Notes under the pieces: model-generated
The model's database searches: none
What the model was told of the DNA's origin: nothing
Seen by the model: only the letters and a program-made list of their open reading frames with translations
Part shown: positions 18,395 to 26,999 of the stretch, one piece after another
Position numbering within the stretch: position 1 is the first letter of the stretch
How the letters are laid out: each line of letters starts with the position of its first letter
DNA from: Albidovulum inexpectatum
Lineage (GTDB): Bacteria > Pseudomonadota > Alphaproteobacteria > Rhodobacterales > Rhodobacteraceae
Direction of reading: 5' to 3'
Length of the DNA stretch: 64,000 nt
NCBI RefSeq assembly: GCF_002927635.1
Contig: NZ_PRDS01000002.1
Span: forward strand, 248,001 to 312,000
Position numbers and translations under genes: made by a program

Positions 18395-18637
18395 ATGGCC
18401 ATGCAAGCCGAGGAAATCGAAGCGCTGATCCGCGCGGCATTTCCCAATGCCCGCATCACGATCACCGACCTCGCAGGCGACGGCAATCACTACGCCGCCG
18501 AAGTCATCGATGAAAGCTTTCGCGGCATGAACCGGGTCCAGCAGCAGCGCGCCGTCTATGCCGCCCTGAAGGAAAAGATGGCCGGCAGCAATGGCGAGCT
18601 TCACGCGCTGGCCCTGACGACCAAGGCGCCGGACTGA
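18395..18637 (+). CDS. BolA/IbaG-family protein
   Basis: An 80-residue BolA-fold protein. The family works with monothiol CGFS glutaredoxins in sharing and sensing Fe-S clusters, and this gene stands 55 bp before such a glutaredoxin. The sequence has the conserved DLAGDGNHYAAEVID loop and the FRGMNRVQQQRAVYAAL helix with the basic/His region, typical of the short IbaG-like class. AAGGAG lies 9 bases before the start. Confidence 0.9.
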   Translation: MAMQAEEIEALIRAAFPNARITITDLAGDGNHYAAEVIDESFRGMNRVQQQRAVYAALKEKMAGSNGELHALALTTKAPD

Positions 18638-18692
18638 CCGTCACCTTGCCGCATTCCCGCGGGCCGCTGCCCGCCATCACAGGACGATCCCC

Positions 18693-19055
18693 ATGACCGA
18701 CGTCAAGACCCGCATCGAAGAAACCATCAAGTCCAATGACGTGGTGCTGTACATGAAGGGCACCAAGACGATGCCGCAATGCGGTTTTTCCAGCCGCGTC
18801 GCGGGTGTGCTGAACTACCTGGGCGTCGACTATGTCGATGTGAACGTCCTGGCGGACGAAGAGATCCGACAGGGCATCAAGGATTATTCCGACTGGCCGA
18901 CCATCCCCCAGCTTTACGTCAAGGGAGAGTTCGTCGGCGGTTGCGACATCGTCACCGAGATGACGCTTTCGGGCGAGCTTGACGAACTGTTCGATGCAAA
19001 AGGCATTTCCTACAACAAGGAAGCCGCCGAACAGATCCGCGCCGCCAACAGCTGA
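18693..19055 (+). CDS. grxD: Monothiol glutaredoxin (Grx4/GrxD type)
   Basis: A 120-residue class II glutaredoxin with the CGFS active site (C30-S33) in KGTKTMPQCGFSSR. It binds a bridging [2Fe-2S] cluster with glutathione and passes clusters to acceptor proteins together with BolA. WPTIPQLYVKGEFVGGCDIV is the glutathione-binding region. Its place directly after a bolA-type gene supports a shared Fe-S role. The gene is closed by the hairpin at 19082-19107. Confidence 0.95.
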   Translation: MTDVKTRIEETIKSNDVVLYMKGTKTMPQCGFSSRVAGVLNYLGVDYVDVNVLADEEIRQGIKDYSDWPTIPQLYVKGEFVGGCDIVTEMTLSGELDELFDAKGISYNKEAAEQIRAANS

Positions 19056-19081
19056 ACCCGAAATCGAAAGTTCAGACCGTT

Positions 19082-19107
19082 AAGGGTCCCCTCGCGGGGA
19101 CCCTTTT
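19082..19107 (+). terminator. Intrinsic terminator after grxD
   Basis: A perfect 10-bp stem AAGGGTCCCC / GGGGACCCTT with loop TCGC is followed by TT. It lies between the convergent grxD and zapA genes and may serve both. Confidence 0.7.
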
Positions 19108-19136
19108 CGCATCACGGCGGGGGCCAATCTCGCGGA

Positions 19137-19547
19137 TCACGCGGGCGCCTGATCAGCGTCGCCCGATTTCTTTCCACGCGTCGCGATCCTGTCTGCCAGC
19201 GACTCGGCGCGCGCGGTGATTTCCTCGAAGCTGTCCACGACGATCTGGGGCACCACGGGCACCTCGACCGTTCGGGGATTGGCGCGCGCCTCCTCTGCCA
19301 CTCGCTCGGCGGCGATCGCGCGCTCTTCGGCGCTGCGCAGCTGCTCCTCGAGCCCGGCAACCTTGTCCGCGACCATGAGAGCCGCCATCAAGAGCATTCG
19401 CGCCTCGGGCAGTCGGCCCATCTGCTCGGTCAGGTGCGACGCTTCGCGATCGACCATGCGCGCGGCCGTCAGCAGAAATTCCTCTTCGCCGTCCTGACAG
19501 GCGACCTGATAATCGCGTCCACCGATCGTGATCGTCATCTCGGGCAT
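19137..19547 (-). CDS. zapA: Cell division protein ZapA
   Basis: A 136-residue FtsZ-ring stabiliser that cross-links FtsZ filaments at midcell. The N-terminal [20 protein letters not shown] is the ZapA globular domain, followed by a long helix that dimerises ([22 protein letters not shown]) and a coiled-coil region to about residue 90. The Pro/Val-rich tail to residue 136 is longer than in E. coli ZapA (109 residues). Its ATG overlaps the stop of the upstream coiled-coil gene (TGATG), so the two are translationally coupled. Confidence 0.88.
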   Translation of the reverse strand: MPEMTITIGGRDYQVACQDGEEEFLLTAARMVDREASHLTEQMGRLPEARMLLMAALMVADKVAGLEEQLRSAEERAIAAERVAEEARANPRTVEVPVVPQIVVDSFEEITARAESLADRIATRGKKSGDADQAPA

Positions 19548-20011
19548 CAGGCGACCTCCTCGATCAAGGGCTTGAGCTCGGCAAGAATTGCCTCGATTTC
19601 GGCAATTTCGCTGCGCCGTGCGGCGCGCAGCGCTTCGTTTTCGGCGGCAAGAGCCGCGTCGATGGTCGTTCCGGCGGGCGCCGCGCCGGTCGTTGCGCGC
19701 ACAAGCTCGCGATTGGCCTCGACAAGGGCCAGGTTGGCCTGTGTCTGGCGATGCAGTTCTTCGCCAAGACGGTCAAGCTGGTCGTTCAGGCGCGCGATCT
19801 TGTCCTCAAGACCCGAAATCAGACTGTCCTGCCGTTCGCGCAGCGTGCTCAGCTGTTGGGTCAGTTCCGCATTTCTGGTGCGCTCTTGCTCCAGTTCCGC
19901 CTCAAGGCGCGCAAGCGTTTCGGTTCCGCCACCGGCCCCACTTTCCACCGCGGCCTCGATACGCCCCAAGGCGGCCGAAAGCCGCGCCGCAAGTTCCGTC
20001 ATGTCACTCAT
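19547..20011 (-). CDS. Coiled-coil protein coupled to ZapA
   Basis: A 154-residue, mostly helical protein of no recognised family. Heptad-rich segments run through [35 protein letters not shown] and [15 protein letters not shown]. It starts with an ATG behind GGGGGC and ends in a one-base overlap with zapA (TGATG). Translation coupled to ZapA suggests it acts in the same division complex, perhaps like ZapB (also a coiled coil), though no homology to ZapB is visible. The longest frame adds 22 residues upstream without a ribosome binding site. Confidence 0.75.
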   Translation of the reverse strand: MSDMTELAARLSAALGRIEAAVESGAGGGTETLARLEAELEQERTRNAELTQQLSTLRERQDSLISGLEDKIARLNDQLDRLGEELHRQTQANLALVEANRELVRATTGAAPAGTTIDAALAAENEALRAARRSEIAEIEAILAELKPLIEEVA

Positions 20012-20156
20012 GCGTTCTGCCCCCGAATACCGCCCAAAGAATACGCAACCGTACCTGAAGCCGTCGCGAATCGGCAAATGAATGCCCCGGATGTCAGTCT
20101 AGCGCAGAGCCGAGCCAAAAATCCGCCCCTTTGCCACACCGCACGGTCCGGCACGC

Positions 20157-20184
20157 TTGATCTTGCTCTTCAGCCTGCTATCAA
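20157..20184 (+). promoter_or_regulatory. Possible sigma70-type promoter for tkt
   Basis: TTGATC and TATCAA are separated by 16 bp and end 37 bp before the GTG start. It is the best match in the divergent region before transketolase, but only moderately close to consensus. Confidence 0.3.
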
Positions 20185-20221
20185 GCCACCGATCCTTGCT
20201 CAAGCCGAAAGGAAGCAGCCC

Positions 20222-22240
20222 GTGGACATCGCCACACTTCGCAAGAACCATCCCGACCACTGGATGAAGGCCTGCGCGATCCGGGCGCTGGCCATGGATG
20301 CCGTCCAGGCGGCGAATTCCGGTCATCCGGGCATGCCGATGGGCATGGCCGACGTCGCCACCGTCCTGTTCGAAAAGCATCTGAAATTCGACGCGGCCAA
20401 CCCCGATTGGCCTGACCGCGACCGCTTCATCCTGTCGGCGGGCCATGGCTCGATGCTGCTTTACGCGCTGCTGTACCTGACCGGTTCGCCCGACATGACG
20501 ATCGAGGAGATCCGCAATTTCCGTCAGTGGGGCTCGAAGACCGCGGGACATCCCGAATATGGTCACGCGAAGGGGATCGAGACCACGACCGGCCCTCTGG
20601 GTCAGGGGATTGCGAATGCGGTGGGATTCGCAATCGCCGAGGAAGCGATGCGTGCCCGCTTTGGCAAGAAGATCGTCGATCACCACACCTGGGTCATCGC
20701 GGGCGACGGGTGCCTGATGGAGGGCATCAGCCAGGAGGCCATCGGCCTTGCCGGCAAGCAGAAGCTGAACCGCCTGATCGTGCTGTGGGACAACAACAAT
20801 ATCTCGATCGACGGGCCGATCAGTCTGTCCGACGTGACGGACCAGCACAAGCGGTTCGAGGCTTCGGGCTGGAAGGTCCTGTCCTGCGACGGTCATGACC
20901 CGGTCGATATCGATCGCGCCATGACAGAGGCGAAGAAATCGGACCGTCCCGTCCTGATCGACTGCAAGACGCATATCGGCTTTGGCAGCCCCAACAAGCA
21001 GGACAAGGCCGCGGCGCATGGCTCGCCACTTGGCCCTGACGAAATCAAGGCAACCAAGGAAATCTATGGCTGGCCCTATGGCCCGTTCGAGATCCCGCAG
21101 GACATTCTGGACGCCTGGCGCGCCATCGGCCGACGCGGCGCGGCCGAACGCGAGGCCTGGGAGGCCCGTCTTGCCGCCCTGTCCTCGGCCCGCAGGAACG
21201 AATTCGAACGTCAGCTGACCGGGGCACCGCCGCGCAAGCTGGCCGCCACGATCCGCGCGCTGAAGAAACAGAATTCCGACGCCCAGCCCAAGGTCGCAAC
21301 CCGCAAGGCCAGTGAAATGGTGCTGGAGGTCGTCAACCCGATCATGCCCGAAACGATCGGCGGCTCGGCCGACCTGACCGGATCGAACAACACCAGGACC
21401 GGCGATCTGGGCATCTTCGAACCCGAAAATCGCAAGGGTCGCTACATCCATTACGGCATTCGCGAACATGGCATGGCGGCGGCCATGAACGGCATGGCGC
21501 TGCATGGCGGTGTACGGCCCTATGGCGGCACGTTCCTGTGCTTTACCGATTATGCGCGCGGCGCGATGCGCCTTTCGGCGCTGATGGGCGTGCCGGTCGT
21601 TTATGTCATGACCCATGACTCGATCGGCCTGGGCGAGGATGGCCCAACCCACCAGCCGGTGGAGCATCTGGCCATGTGCCGCGCAACGCCGAACACCTGG
21701 ACCTTCCGCCCCGCCGACCTGATCGAGACGGCCGAAGCCTGGGAGCTGGCGCTGACATCGCGGCGCACGCCGTCCGTTCTGGCCCTGAGCCGCCAGAACT
21801 TGCCGACCGTCCGGACCCAGCACACCAACCGCAACCTGACCGCCCAGGGCGCCTATATCCTGCGCGAGGCCGAGGGCAAGCGGCAGGCGATCCTTCTGGC
21901 CACGGGCTCGGAGGTCGAAATCGCGCTGAAGGCCCGTGACATCCTGCAGGCCGAAGGGATCGGCACGCGGGTTGTGTCCATGCCCTGCATGGAGCTCTTT
22001 GCCGAGCAGCCCGAAGCCTATCGCAAGAAGATCCTGCCCGCCGGGCCGGTGCGCGTGGCGGTCGAGGCCGCCGTCCGTCAGCCCTGGGATCGCTGGCTTC
22101 TGGGCGAGCGTGGGCGCGAGGCCAAGGCCGGCTTCGTGGGCATGGACGGTTTCGGCGCTTCGGCCCCGGCCGAACGCCTGTACAAGGAATTCGGGATCAC
22201 GGCCGAGGCCGTCGCCGAAAAGGTCAAATCGCTCTTGTAA
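20222..22240 (+). CDS. tkt: Transketolase
   Basis: A 672-residue thiamine-diphosphate enzyme of the pentose phosphate (and Calvin) cycles, moving two-carbon units between sugar phosphates. [14 protein letters not shown] carries the catalytic His, and [13 protein letters not shown] is the thiamine-binding motif with NN downstream. The pyrimidine domain holds [13 protein letters not shown] and [16 protein letters not shown]. The start is a GTG at 20222 preceded by AAAGGAAG; the longer upstream frame shows no family match. It is divergent from the zapA pair. Confidence 0.95.
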   Translation: MDIATLRKNHPDHWMKACAIRALAMDAVQAANSGHPGMPMGMADVATVLFEKHLKFDAANPDWPDRDRFILSAGHGSMLLYALLYLTGSPDMTIEEIRNFRQWGSKTAGHPEYGHAKGIETTTGPLGQGIANAVGFAIAEEAMRARFGKKIVDHHTWVIAGDGCLMEGISQEAIGLAGKQKLNRLIVLWDNNNISIDGPISLSDVTDQHKRFEASGWKVLSCDGHDPVDIDRAMTEAKKSDRPVLIDCKTHIGFGSPNKQDKAAAHGSPLGPDEIKATKEIYGWPYGPFEIPQDILDAWRAIGRRGAAEREAWEARLAALSSARRNEFERQLTGAPPRKLAATIRALKKQNSDAQPKVATRKASEMVLEVVNPIMPETIGGSADLTGSNNTRTGDLGIFEPENRKGRYIHYGIREHGMAAAMNGMALHGGVRPYGGTFLCFTDYARGAMRLSALMGVPVVYVMTHDSIGLGEDGPTHQPVEHLAMCRATPNTWTFRPADLIETAEAWELALTSRRTPSVLALSRQNLPTVRTQHTNRNLTAQGAYILREAEGKRQAILLATGSEVEIALKARDILQAEGIGTRVVSMPCMELFAEQPEAYRKKILPAGPVRVAVEAAVRQPWDRWLLGERGREAKAGFVGMDGFGASAPAERLYKEFGITAEAVAEKVKSLL

Positions 22241-22247
22241 ACGTCAT

Positions 22248-22266
22248 CGCGGGCAGCACGCCCGCG
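22248..22266. terminator. Hairpin between convergent tkt and DUF808 genes
   Basis: A 7-bp stem CGCGGGC / GCCCGCG with loop AGCAC lies just past the tkt stop, followed at a short distance by CCTTTCCC. It is a plausible but weak terminator because there is no direct T-run. Confidence 0.35.
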
Positions 22267-22290
22267 CATGCCTTTCCCGGCGGTCGGTCT

Positions 22291-23268
22291 TCAATGATCG
22301 GCCGCTTCTTTCTTTCCCGTCACAAGCCGCGCGAGAGGCGCCAGAATCCTGGTCACGATCGGGATCAGAACCATCCCCAGGGTCAGACCGAACACGCCGT
22401 CCAACGTGGCGGTAACCGTCCATTCGACCGCGCCGCGCAGCCCTTCGCCCACGCCATGGCCTACGGCGACGGCAAGGTGATGGATCGTGTCATAAAGCAT
22501 TGGCCAACCCAGAACATCCATCCCGTGCAGGATGATAGACCCGCCGACCCACAGCATCGCCGCCGTTCCGACTGTGGACAGGAAAGCCATCAGCATGGGC
22601 ATGAACTTGACAAGGCCCTTGCCCAGGGCCCGCCCCGCACCGGTGCGCGCCGTCGCGGCCATGTACAGCCCGATATCATCCATCTTCACGATCAATGCGA
22701 CCGACCCGTAAACCAGGATGGTGATACCGATCGCGACGATTGCCAGCGTAAGCGCCTCCATCCACAGCGCGCCTTCCGGAATGGCCGCCAGGGCGATCGT
22801 CATGATCTCGGCCGAGAGGATGAAATCCGTCTTGATGGCGCCGCGCACACGGGTTTCTTCCAGATGCGCGAGATCGCCCACGGCAAAGTCCATCTCGACC
22901 TGGCGGTCCGCATGTGGGAACAGATTGTGAAACAGCTTTTCAGCTCCCTCGAAGCACAGATAGGCCCCACCCAACATCAGGAGCGGAGTCACGATCCAGG
23001 GCATGAACGCATTCAAAAGCAGCGCAACGGGCAGAAGGATCACCAGCTTGTTGAACAGCGAGCCCTTGGTGATCTTCCAGATGATCGGCAGCTCACGTTT
23101 TGCCTCGAACCCATGAACGTATCTCGGCGTAACGGCGGCGTCGTCGATAAGCACCCCCGCGGTCTTCGAGCCTGCCTTTGCCGCCATTCCTGCGACGTCG
23201 TCCACGCTTGACGCGGCGACTTTCGCAATCGCCGCGACGTCGTCCAGAAGTGCCAGAAGTCCGCTCAT
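22291..23268 (-). CDS. DUF808 (YedI-type) inner-membrane protein
   Basis: A 325-residue protein of the DUF808 family. The N-terminus MSGLLALLDDVAAIAKVAAS and the following VDDVAGMAAKAGSKTAGVLIDDAAVTP (by position 17-43) are characteristic of that family. About seven hydrophobic spans follow (LVILLPVALLLNAF, MTIALAAIPEGALW, LTLAIVAIGITILVYG and others). The function is not known. The start was moved to 23268, where GAGGA precedes an ATG, removing 15 residues. It stands alone between convergent tkt and divergent gap. Confidence 0.85.
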   Translation of the reverse strand: MSGLLALLDDVAAIAKVAASSVDDVAGMAAKAGSKTAGVLIDDAAVTPRYVHGFEAKRELPIIWKITKGSLFNKLVILLPVALLLNAFMPWIVTPLLMLGGAYLCFEGAEKLFHNLFPHADRQVEMDFAVGDLAHLEETRVRGAIKTDFILSAEIMTIALAAIPEGALWMEALTLAIVAIGITILVYGSVALIVKMDDIGLYMAATARTGAGRALGKGLVKFMPMLMAFLSTVGTAAMLWVGGSIILHGMDVLGWPMLYDTIHHLAVAVGHGVGEGLRGAVEWTVTATLDGVFGLTLGMVLIPIVTRILAPLARLVTGKKEAADH

Positions 23269-23357
23269 TTCGTCCTCATCCCGATGCGCCACCGTGATGC
23301 GCAACGTAAACAAGCTGCAGGTTCAGGCAAGGCCGCAAACCCCACGCTCGACCAAGA

Positions 23358-23390
23358 TGTTAACGCCACCATTCCGTGTTTACGCTAACA
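23358..23390. promoter_or_regulatory. Two CG-centred palindromic sites upstream of the first gap gene
   Basis: TGTTAACGCCACCA (23358-23371) and TGTTTACGCTAACA (23377-23390) are 19 bp apart centre to centre and end 79 bp before the gap start. The second has TGTT/AACA arms around a CG centre, and a very similar site precedes the second gap gene. They resemble operators of LacI-family central-carbon regulators (CceR/PckR type) of alphaproteobacteria; that assignment is inference. Confidence 0.45.
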
Positions 23391-23469
23391 TATTGATTGA
23401 TAGTCTTTTTTTAACTTGAAAGCTCTGATATCGGGCGCGTCATACCGCGCATTCAGCAGGAGTTGGACC

Positions 23470-24471
23470 ATGACCGTGACAATCGGTATCAACGGATTCG
23501 GGCGCATCGGGCGCTGCACCTTGGCCCATATCGCCGAAGCCGGCCGTAACGACGTTCAGGTAGTGAAGATCAACGCCACCGGCCCGATCGAAACCAATGC
23601 CCACCTGTTGAAATACGATTCGGTCCACGGGCGATTTCAGGGACAGATCCGGGTGTCGGGCAACACGCTGGATCTCGGGCGAGGACCGATCGAGGTCATG
23701 TCCACCTACAACCCCGAAGAGCTGGACTGGGGCGGTGTCGATGTCGTTCTGGAATGCACGGGCAAGTTCAACGACCGCGACAAGGCGGCCGTGCACCTGA
23801 CGCGCGGCGCGAAGCGGGTCCTGGTGTCGGCGCCTGCGCGCAACGCAGACAAGACGATCGTCTATGGCGTCAACCACCGCGAGCTTCAGCCCGACCATCT
23901 GGTCGTGTCGAACGGGTCTTGCACGACAAACTGCCTTGCGCCCCTGGCAAAGGTTCTCAACGACGCGATCGGAATCGAGTCCGGCGTGATGACGACGATC
24001 CATTCCTATACCGGGGACCAGCCGACACTGGATCGCCGCCACAAGGACCTGTATCGCGCGCGCGCCGCGGCAATGGCGATGATCCCGACCTCGACCGGCG
24101 CGGCCAAGGCCATCGGCGAGGTCCTGCCCGAACTTGCCGGCAAGCTGGACGGGACCGCCATTCGCGTTCCCACGCCCAATGTCTCGGCCGTCGATCTCAC
24201 CTTCCAGGCGAAGAAATCCGTTACCGTGGCCGAGGTCAACGAGATCGTGCGCGAGGCCGCTGCGGGTTACATGGGCATGGTTCTGGCCTATGACCCGGAA
24301 CCGAAGGTGTCGATCGACTTCAATCACACGCCCTATTCGTCTATCTTCGCGCCGGACCAGACCAAGGTCGTGGGCCGGACGGTCCGGGTTCTGGCCTGGT
24401 ATGACAACGAATGGGGCTTCTCCTGCCGAATGGCCGACGTGGCCGCAGCGATGGGGCGGCTCCTTCAATAG
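23470..24471 (+). CDS. Glyceraldehyde-3-phosphate dehydrogenase, GapB-like cofactor site
   Basis: A 333-residue GAPDH with INGFGRIGR at the N-terminus, the active-site Cys151 in [12 protein letters not shown] and a catalytic His about 25 residues later in [10 protein letters not shown]. The loop after the second strand reads VVKINATGP where NAD-specific enzymes have an Asp (IND). Bacillus GapB, an NADP-using gluconeogenic enzyme, has INAS there, so this copy may prefer NADP(H). It is 24 bp upstream of a small membrane protein gene and shares an operator-like motif with the second gap. AGGAG precedes the ATG at 23470; an 18-residue longer frame is rejected. Confidence 0.93.
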   Translation: MTVTIGINGFGRIGRCTLAHIAEAGRNDVQVVKINATGPIETNAHLLKYDSVHGRFQGQIRVSGNTLDLGRGPIEVMSTYNPEELDWGGVDVVLECTGKFNDRDKAAVHLTRGAKRVLVSAPARNADKTIVYGVNHRELQPDHLVVSNGSCTTNCLAPLAKVLNDAIGIESGVMTTIHSYTGDQPTLDRRHKDLYRARAAAMAMIPTSTGAAKAIGEVLPELAGKLDGTAIRVPTPNVSAVDLTFQAKKSVTVAEVNEIVREAAAGYMGMVLAYDPEPKVSIDFNHTPYSSIFAPDQTKVVGRTVRVLAWYDNEWGFSCRMADVAAAMGRLLQ

Positions 24472-24495
24472 GGAGAGAAGGGCCCTGCCCCGCCC

Positions 24496-24639
24496 ATGAC
24501 AAACAGAATCGCCATTGGCCTTTTCCTTGTCGTGATACTGGCCCTTCTGGTCGATTACCTCTGGCTGGATTTCGCCGCCGCGCTTTTTGTTGCGCGGCGG
24601 TTGGTCATGCTTGTCGAAATGCTCGCCTTCTGGCGTTAG
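24496..24639 (+). CDS. Small single-pass membrane protein between gap genes
   Basis: A 47-residue protein starting MTNRIAIGLFLVVILALLVD. One hydrophobic helix spans roughly residues 5-22, followed by a short amphipathic segment with RRLVMLVEMLAFWR at the C-terminus. It begins 24 bp after the first gap stop and is probably cotranscribed with it; the ribosome binding site is poor. I recall similar short proteins beside gap in other Rhodobacteraceae, which supports a real gene. The function is unknown. Confidence 0.7.
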   Translation: MTNRIAIGLFLVVILALLVDYLWLDFAAALFVARRLVMLVEMLAFWR

Positions 24640-24757
24640 AGCGTGTCTCGTCCACGCGCGTTCACCGGATCCGCTTTGACCCTTTGCGCTCGCATGTCCT
24701 ATTGCGAAACACCGTGAACCACATTTGAGCGGCCGGAGCTGCGCTGTTACTATGGTG

Positions 24758-24786
24758 TTGACCTTTTGGCGCAATCGTTCATGTTA
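24758..24786 (+). promoter_or_regulatory. Promoter of the second gap gene
   Basis: TTGACC (24758-24763) and ATGTTA (24781-24786) are 17 bp apart, 53 bp before the gap ATG. The -35 matches consensus in five of six bases; the -10 is weak and lies inside the palindrome at 24782-24795. Confidence 0.45.
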
Positions 24787-24795
24787 GCGCCAACA
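24782..24795. promoter_or_regulatory. Operator-like palindrome TGTTAGCGCCAACA
   Basis: Both arms match at six of seven positions around a CG centre. It overlaps the -10 region of the proposed promoter, the place where a repressor would block RNA polymerase. The related 14-mer TGTTTACGCTAACA lies before the first gap gene. Confidence 0.5.
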
Positions 24796-24838
24796 GAACC
24801 ACCCCGCCGGGTGGCAGTCAGCCATGGAGGATCAGCGC

Positions 24839-25840
24839 ATGACCGTCAATGTAGCCATCAACGGCTTTGGACGCATCGGTCGGAACGTTCTGCGGGCCAT
24901 CATCGAATCCGGCCGCACCGATATCGAGGTCGTGGCCATCAACGATCTTGGCCCGGTCGAAACCAATGCCCATTTGCTTCGCTTTGACAGCGTGCATGGC
25001 CGTTTCCCAGCCGAGGTCAAGACCGGCGATGACTGGATAGATGTCGGTCGTGGCCCGATCAAGGTCACTGCCATCCGCAATCCGGCCGAACTTCCATGGA
25101 AGCATATCGACGTCGTGATGGAATGCACCGGCATCTTCACCGATCGTGAGAAGGCTGCCGTTCACCTGGAGAATGGCGCCAGCCGGGTGCTGGTCTCGGC
25201 GCCGTCCAAGGGCGCGGACAAGACGATCGTCTTTGGCGTGAACCATGACACCCTGACCAAGGACGATCTGGTCGTTTCCAACGCCTCGTGCACGACGAAC
25301 TGCCTGGCCCCGGTCGCCAAGGTGCTGAACGACGCCATCGGCATCACGCGCGGTTTCATGACCACGATCCATTCCTACACGGGCGACCAGCCGACGCTGG
25401 ACACCTATCACAAGGATCTCTACCGCGCGCGTGCAGCGGCTTTGTCGATGATTCCCACCTCGACCGGCGCCGCGCGTGCAGTGGGGCTGGTCCTGCCCGA
25501 GCTGAACGGCAAGCTGGACGGTGTCGCGATCCGCGTTCCCACGCCGAACGTGTCCGTGGTTGATCTGACCTTCGAGGCGTCCCGCGACACGACGGTGGAA
25601 GAAATCAACGAAGCCATCCGCGCCGCCGCGGACGGGCCGCTGAAGGGCATCCTGGGCTATACCGAATTCAAGAATGTCTCGTCCGACTTCAACCATGACC
25701 CACGCTCGTCGATCTTCCACATGGATCAGACCAAGGTCATGGATGGCCGCCTGTGCCGCGTCCTGTCGTGGTATGACAACGAATGGGGCTTCTCGAACCG
25801 CATGAGCGACACGGCCGTCGCCCTGGGCAAGCTTATCTGA
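24839..25840 (+). CDS. gap: Glyceraldehyde-3-phosphate dehydrogenase (NAD-type)
   Basis: A second 333-residue GAPDH, closely similar to the first. It has INGFGRIGR, Cys151 in [12 protein letters not shown], and VVAINDLGP, where the Asp that binds the adenosine ribose of NAD is retained. It is therefore the likely glycolytic, NAD-dependent copy. GGAGG lies 8 bases before the ATG at 24839. The gene is followed by a 15-bp terminator stem and is separated from the first gap by 367 bp containing the small membrane protein. Confidence 0.95.
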   Translation: MTVNVAINGFGRIGRNVLRAIIESGRTDIEVVAINDLGPVETNAHLLRFDSVHGRFPAEVKTGDDWIDVGRGPIKVTAIRNPAELPWKHIDVVMECTGIFTDREKAAVHLENGASRVLVSAPSKGADKTIVFGVNHDTLTKDDLVVSNASCTTNCLAPVAKVLNDAIGITRGFMTTIHSYTGDQPTLDTYHKDLYRARAAALSMIPTSTGAARAVGLVLPELNGKLDGVAIRVPTPNVSVVDLTFEASRDTTVEEINEAIRAAADGPLKGILGYTEFKNVSSDFNHDPRSSIFHMDQTKVMDGRLCRVLSWYDNEWGFSNRMSDTAVALGKLI

Positions 25841-25863
25841 ACCCGGAACCAGAGAACAGACTG

Positions 25864-25898
25864 AAAGCCGGCCCCGGGATCGCCCCGGGGCCGGCTTT
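25864..25898. terminator. Strong bidirectional terminator between gap and coaD
   Basis: A perfect 15-bp stem (AAAGCCGGCCCCGGG / CCCGGGGCCGGCTTT) with an ATCGC loop lies 23 bp past the gap stop, followed by CTGTTT. The convergent coaD stop is 32 bp further, so it can serve both genes. Confidence 0.75.
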
Positions 25899-25930
25899 CT
25901 GTTTCAAACCACCTTGCGGGAACGGCCGGC

Positions 25931-26431
25931 TCAGTCCCCTGTGGCGAAACGGCGCTGAAGCGCCTCGCGCACCCAGGGCGTGACGAATGACGACACATCG
26001 CCACCCAGACGCGCGATTTCCTTGACCAGACGCGAAGCAATGGCCTGACGCCGCGCATCGGCCATCAGGAACACCGTCTCGATCGAGGAATCCATCGCGC
26101 GGTTCATGCCGACCATCTGGAATTCGTATTCGAAATCGGCGACCGCGCGCAGGCCACGCACGATGACGGTCGCGCCGACATCGCGGGCACAGTCGATGAG
26201 CAGGTTCTCGAACGGATGGACCAGGATCTCTCCGCCCGTACGCCGGGTGATTTCTGCGCATTCGCGTTCGACCATGGCGACCCGCTCTTCCAGGCTGAAC
26301 AGCGGGTTCTTGTCGCGATTGATCGCCACGCCGATGACCAGCCGATCCACCAGCGCCATCGCGCGTTCGATGATATCGCTGTGACCCAGAGTGATCGGGT
26401 CGAACGTGCCGGGATACAGGCCGATGCGCAT
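25931..26431 (-). CDS. coaD: Pantetheine-phosphate adenylyltransferase
   Basis: Fourth step of CoA synthesis: transfers AMP from ATP to 4'-phosphopantetheine. The 166-residue protein has the nucleotidyltransferase motif YPGTFDPITLGH (His near residue 17), RGLRAVADFEYEFQM and the C-terminal SSFVTPWVREAL. Its length is typical of the family. It converges on gap across the strong terminator. Confidence 0.96.
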   Translation of the reverse strand: MRIGLYPGTFDPITLGHSDIIERAMALVDRLVIGVAINRDKNPLFSLEERVAMVERECAEITRRTGGEILVHPFENLLIDCARDVGATVIVRGLRAVADFEYEFQMVGMNRAMDSSIETVFLMADARRQAIASRLVKEIARLGGDVSSFVTPWVREALQRRFATGD

Positions 26432-26506
26432 GGAATCTGTCCGCTCTGTGATCGTGTTTCCGCGGCACGCAACAATATTGCGCGGCCAATTGCAAGCCCG
26501 GCCGGA

Positions 26507-26941
26507 TCAGTTTCCCATGATCATGCCGGCCAGCGCATCCTTTTCCATCTTCAATTCGGCCAGACGCGCGGCAACGACGTCACCGATCGAGATGATGCCG
26601 ATCATCTGCCCATCCTCGATCACCGGCATGTGGCGGAAGCGCCCGGCCGTCATCTGCTCCAGCACGCCATCTGCCTGGTCCGCCGGGCTGCAGGTGACGA
26701 TGTTCTTTGTCATCAGTACATCGACGGAATCGTTCAGACAGCCCGAGCCACGCCGGCCCAGTTCGCGCACGATGTCGCGTTCCGACAGGATGCCGATCGG
26801 CGTCTTGCCATCCGCGGACACCACCACCGCACCGATGCGCCGCTCTGCCAGAAGGCGTGCCGCCTCGGAGATCGACGTTCCCGGCTGGACGGTGATCACG
26901 GCCTGCTTCGGCTTGGACTGAAGAATCTGACGCACCAGCAT
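26507..26941 (-). CDS. CBS-domain pair protein
   Basis: A 144-residue protein made of two tandem CBS domains (about 8-65 and 76-135; AARLLAERRIGAVVVSADG, GRFRHMPVIEDGQMIGIISIGD). Paired CBS units bind adenosine nucleotides and usually regulate a partner. No catalytic domain is attached, so its partner is unknown. It stands 75 bp upstream of coaD in the same direction. Confidence 0.88.
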   Translation of the reverse strand: MLVRQILQSKPKQAVITVQPGTSISEAARLLAERRIGAVVVSADGKTPIGILSERDIVRELGRRGSGCLNDSVDVLMTKNIVTCSPADQADGVLEQMTAGRFRHMPVIEDGQMIGIISIGDVVAARLAELKMEKDALAGMIMGN

Positions 26942-26999
26942 GGAAAACTCCCGTAATTATGCGGCCTTGGTCAAAGCGTCGCGCCTTGGTGCCAATCTG

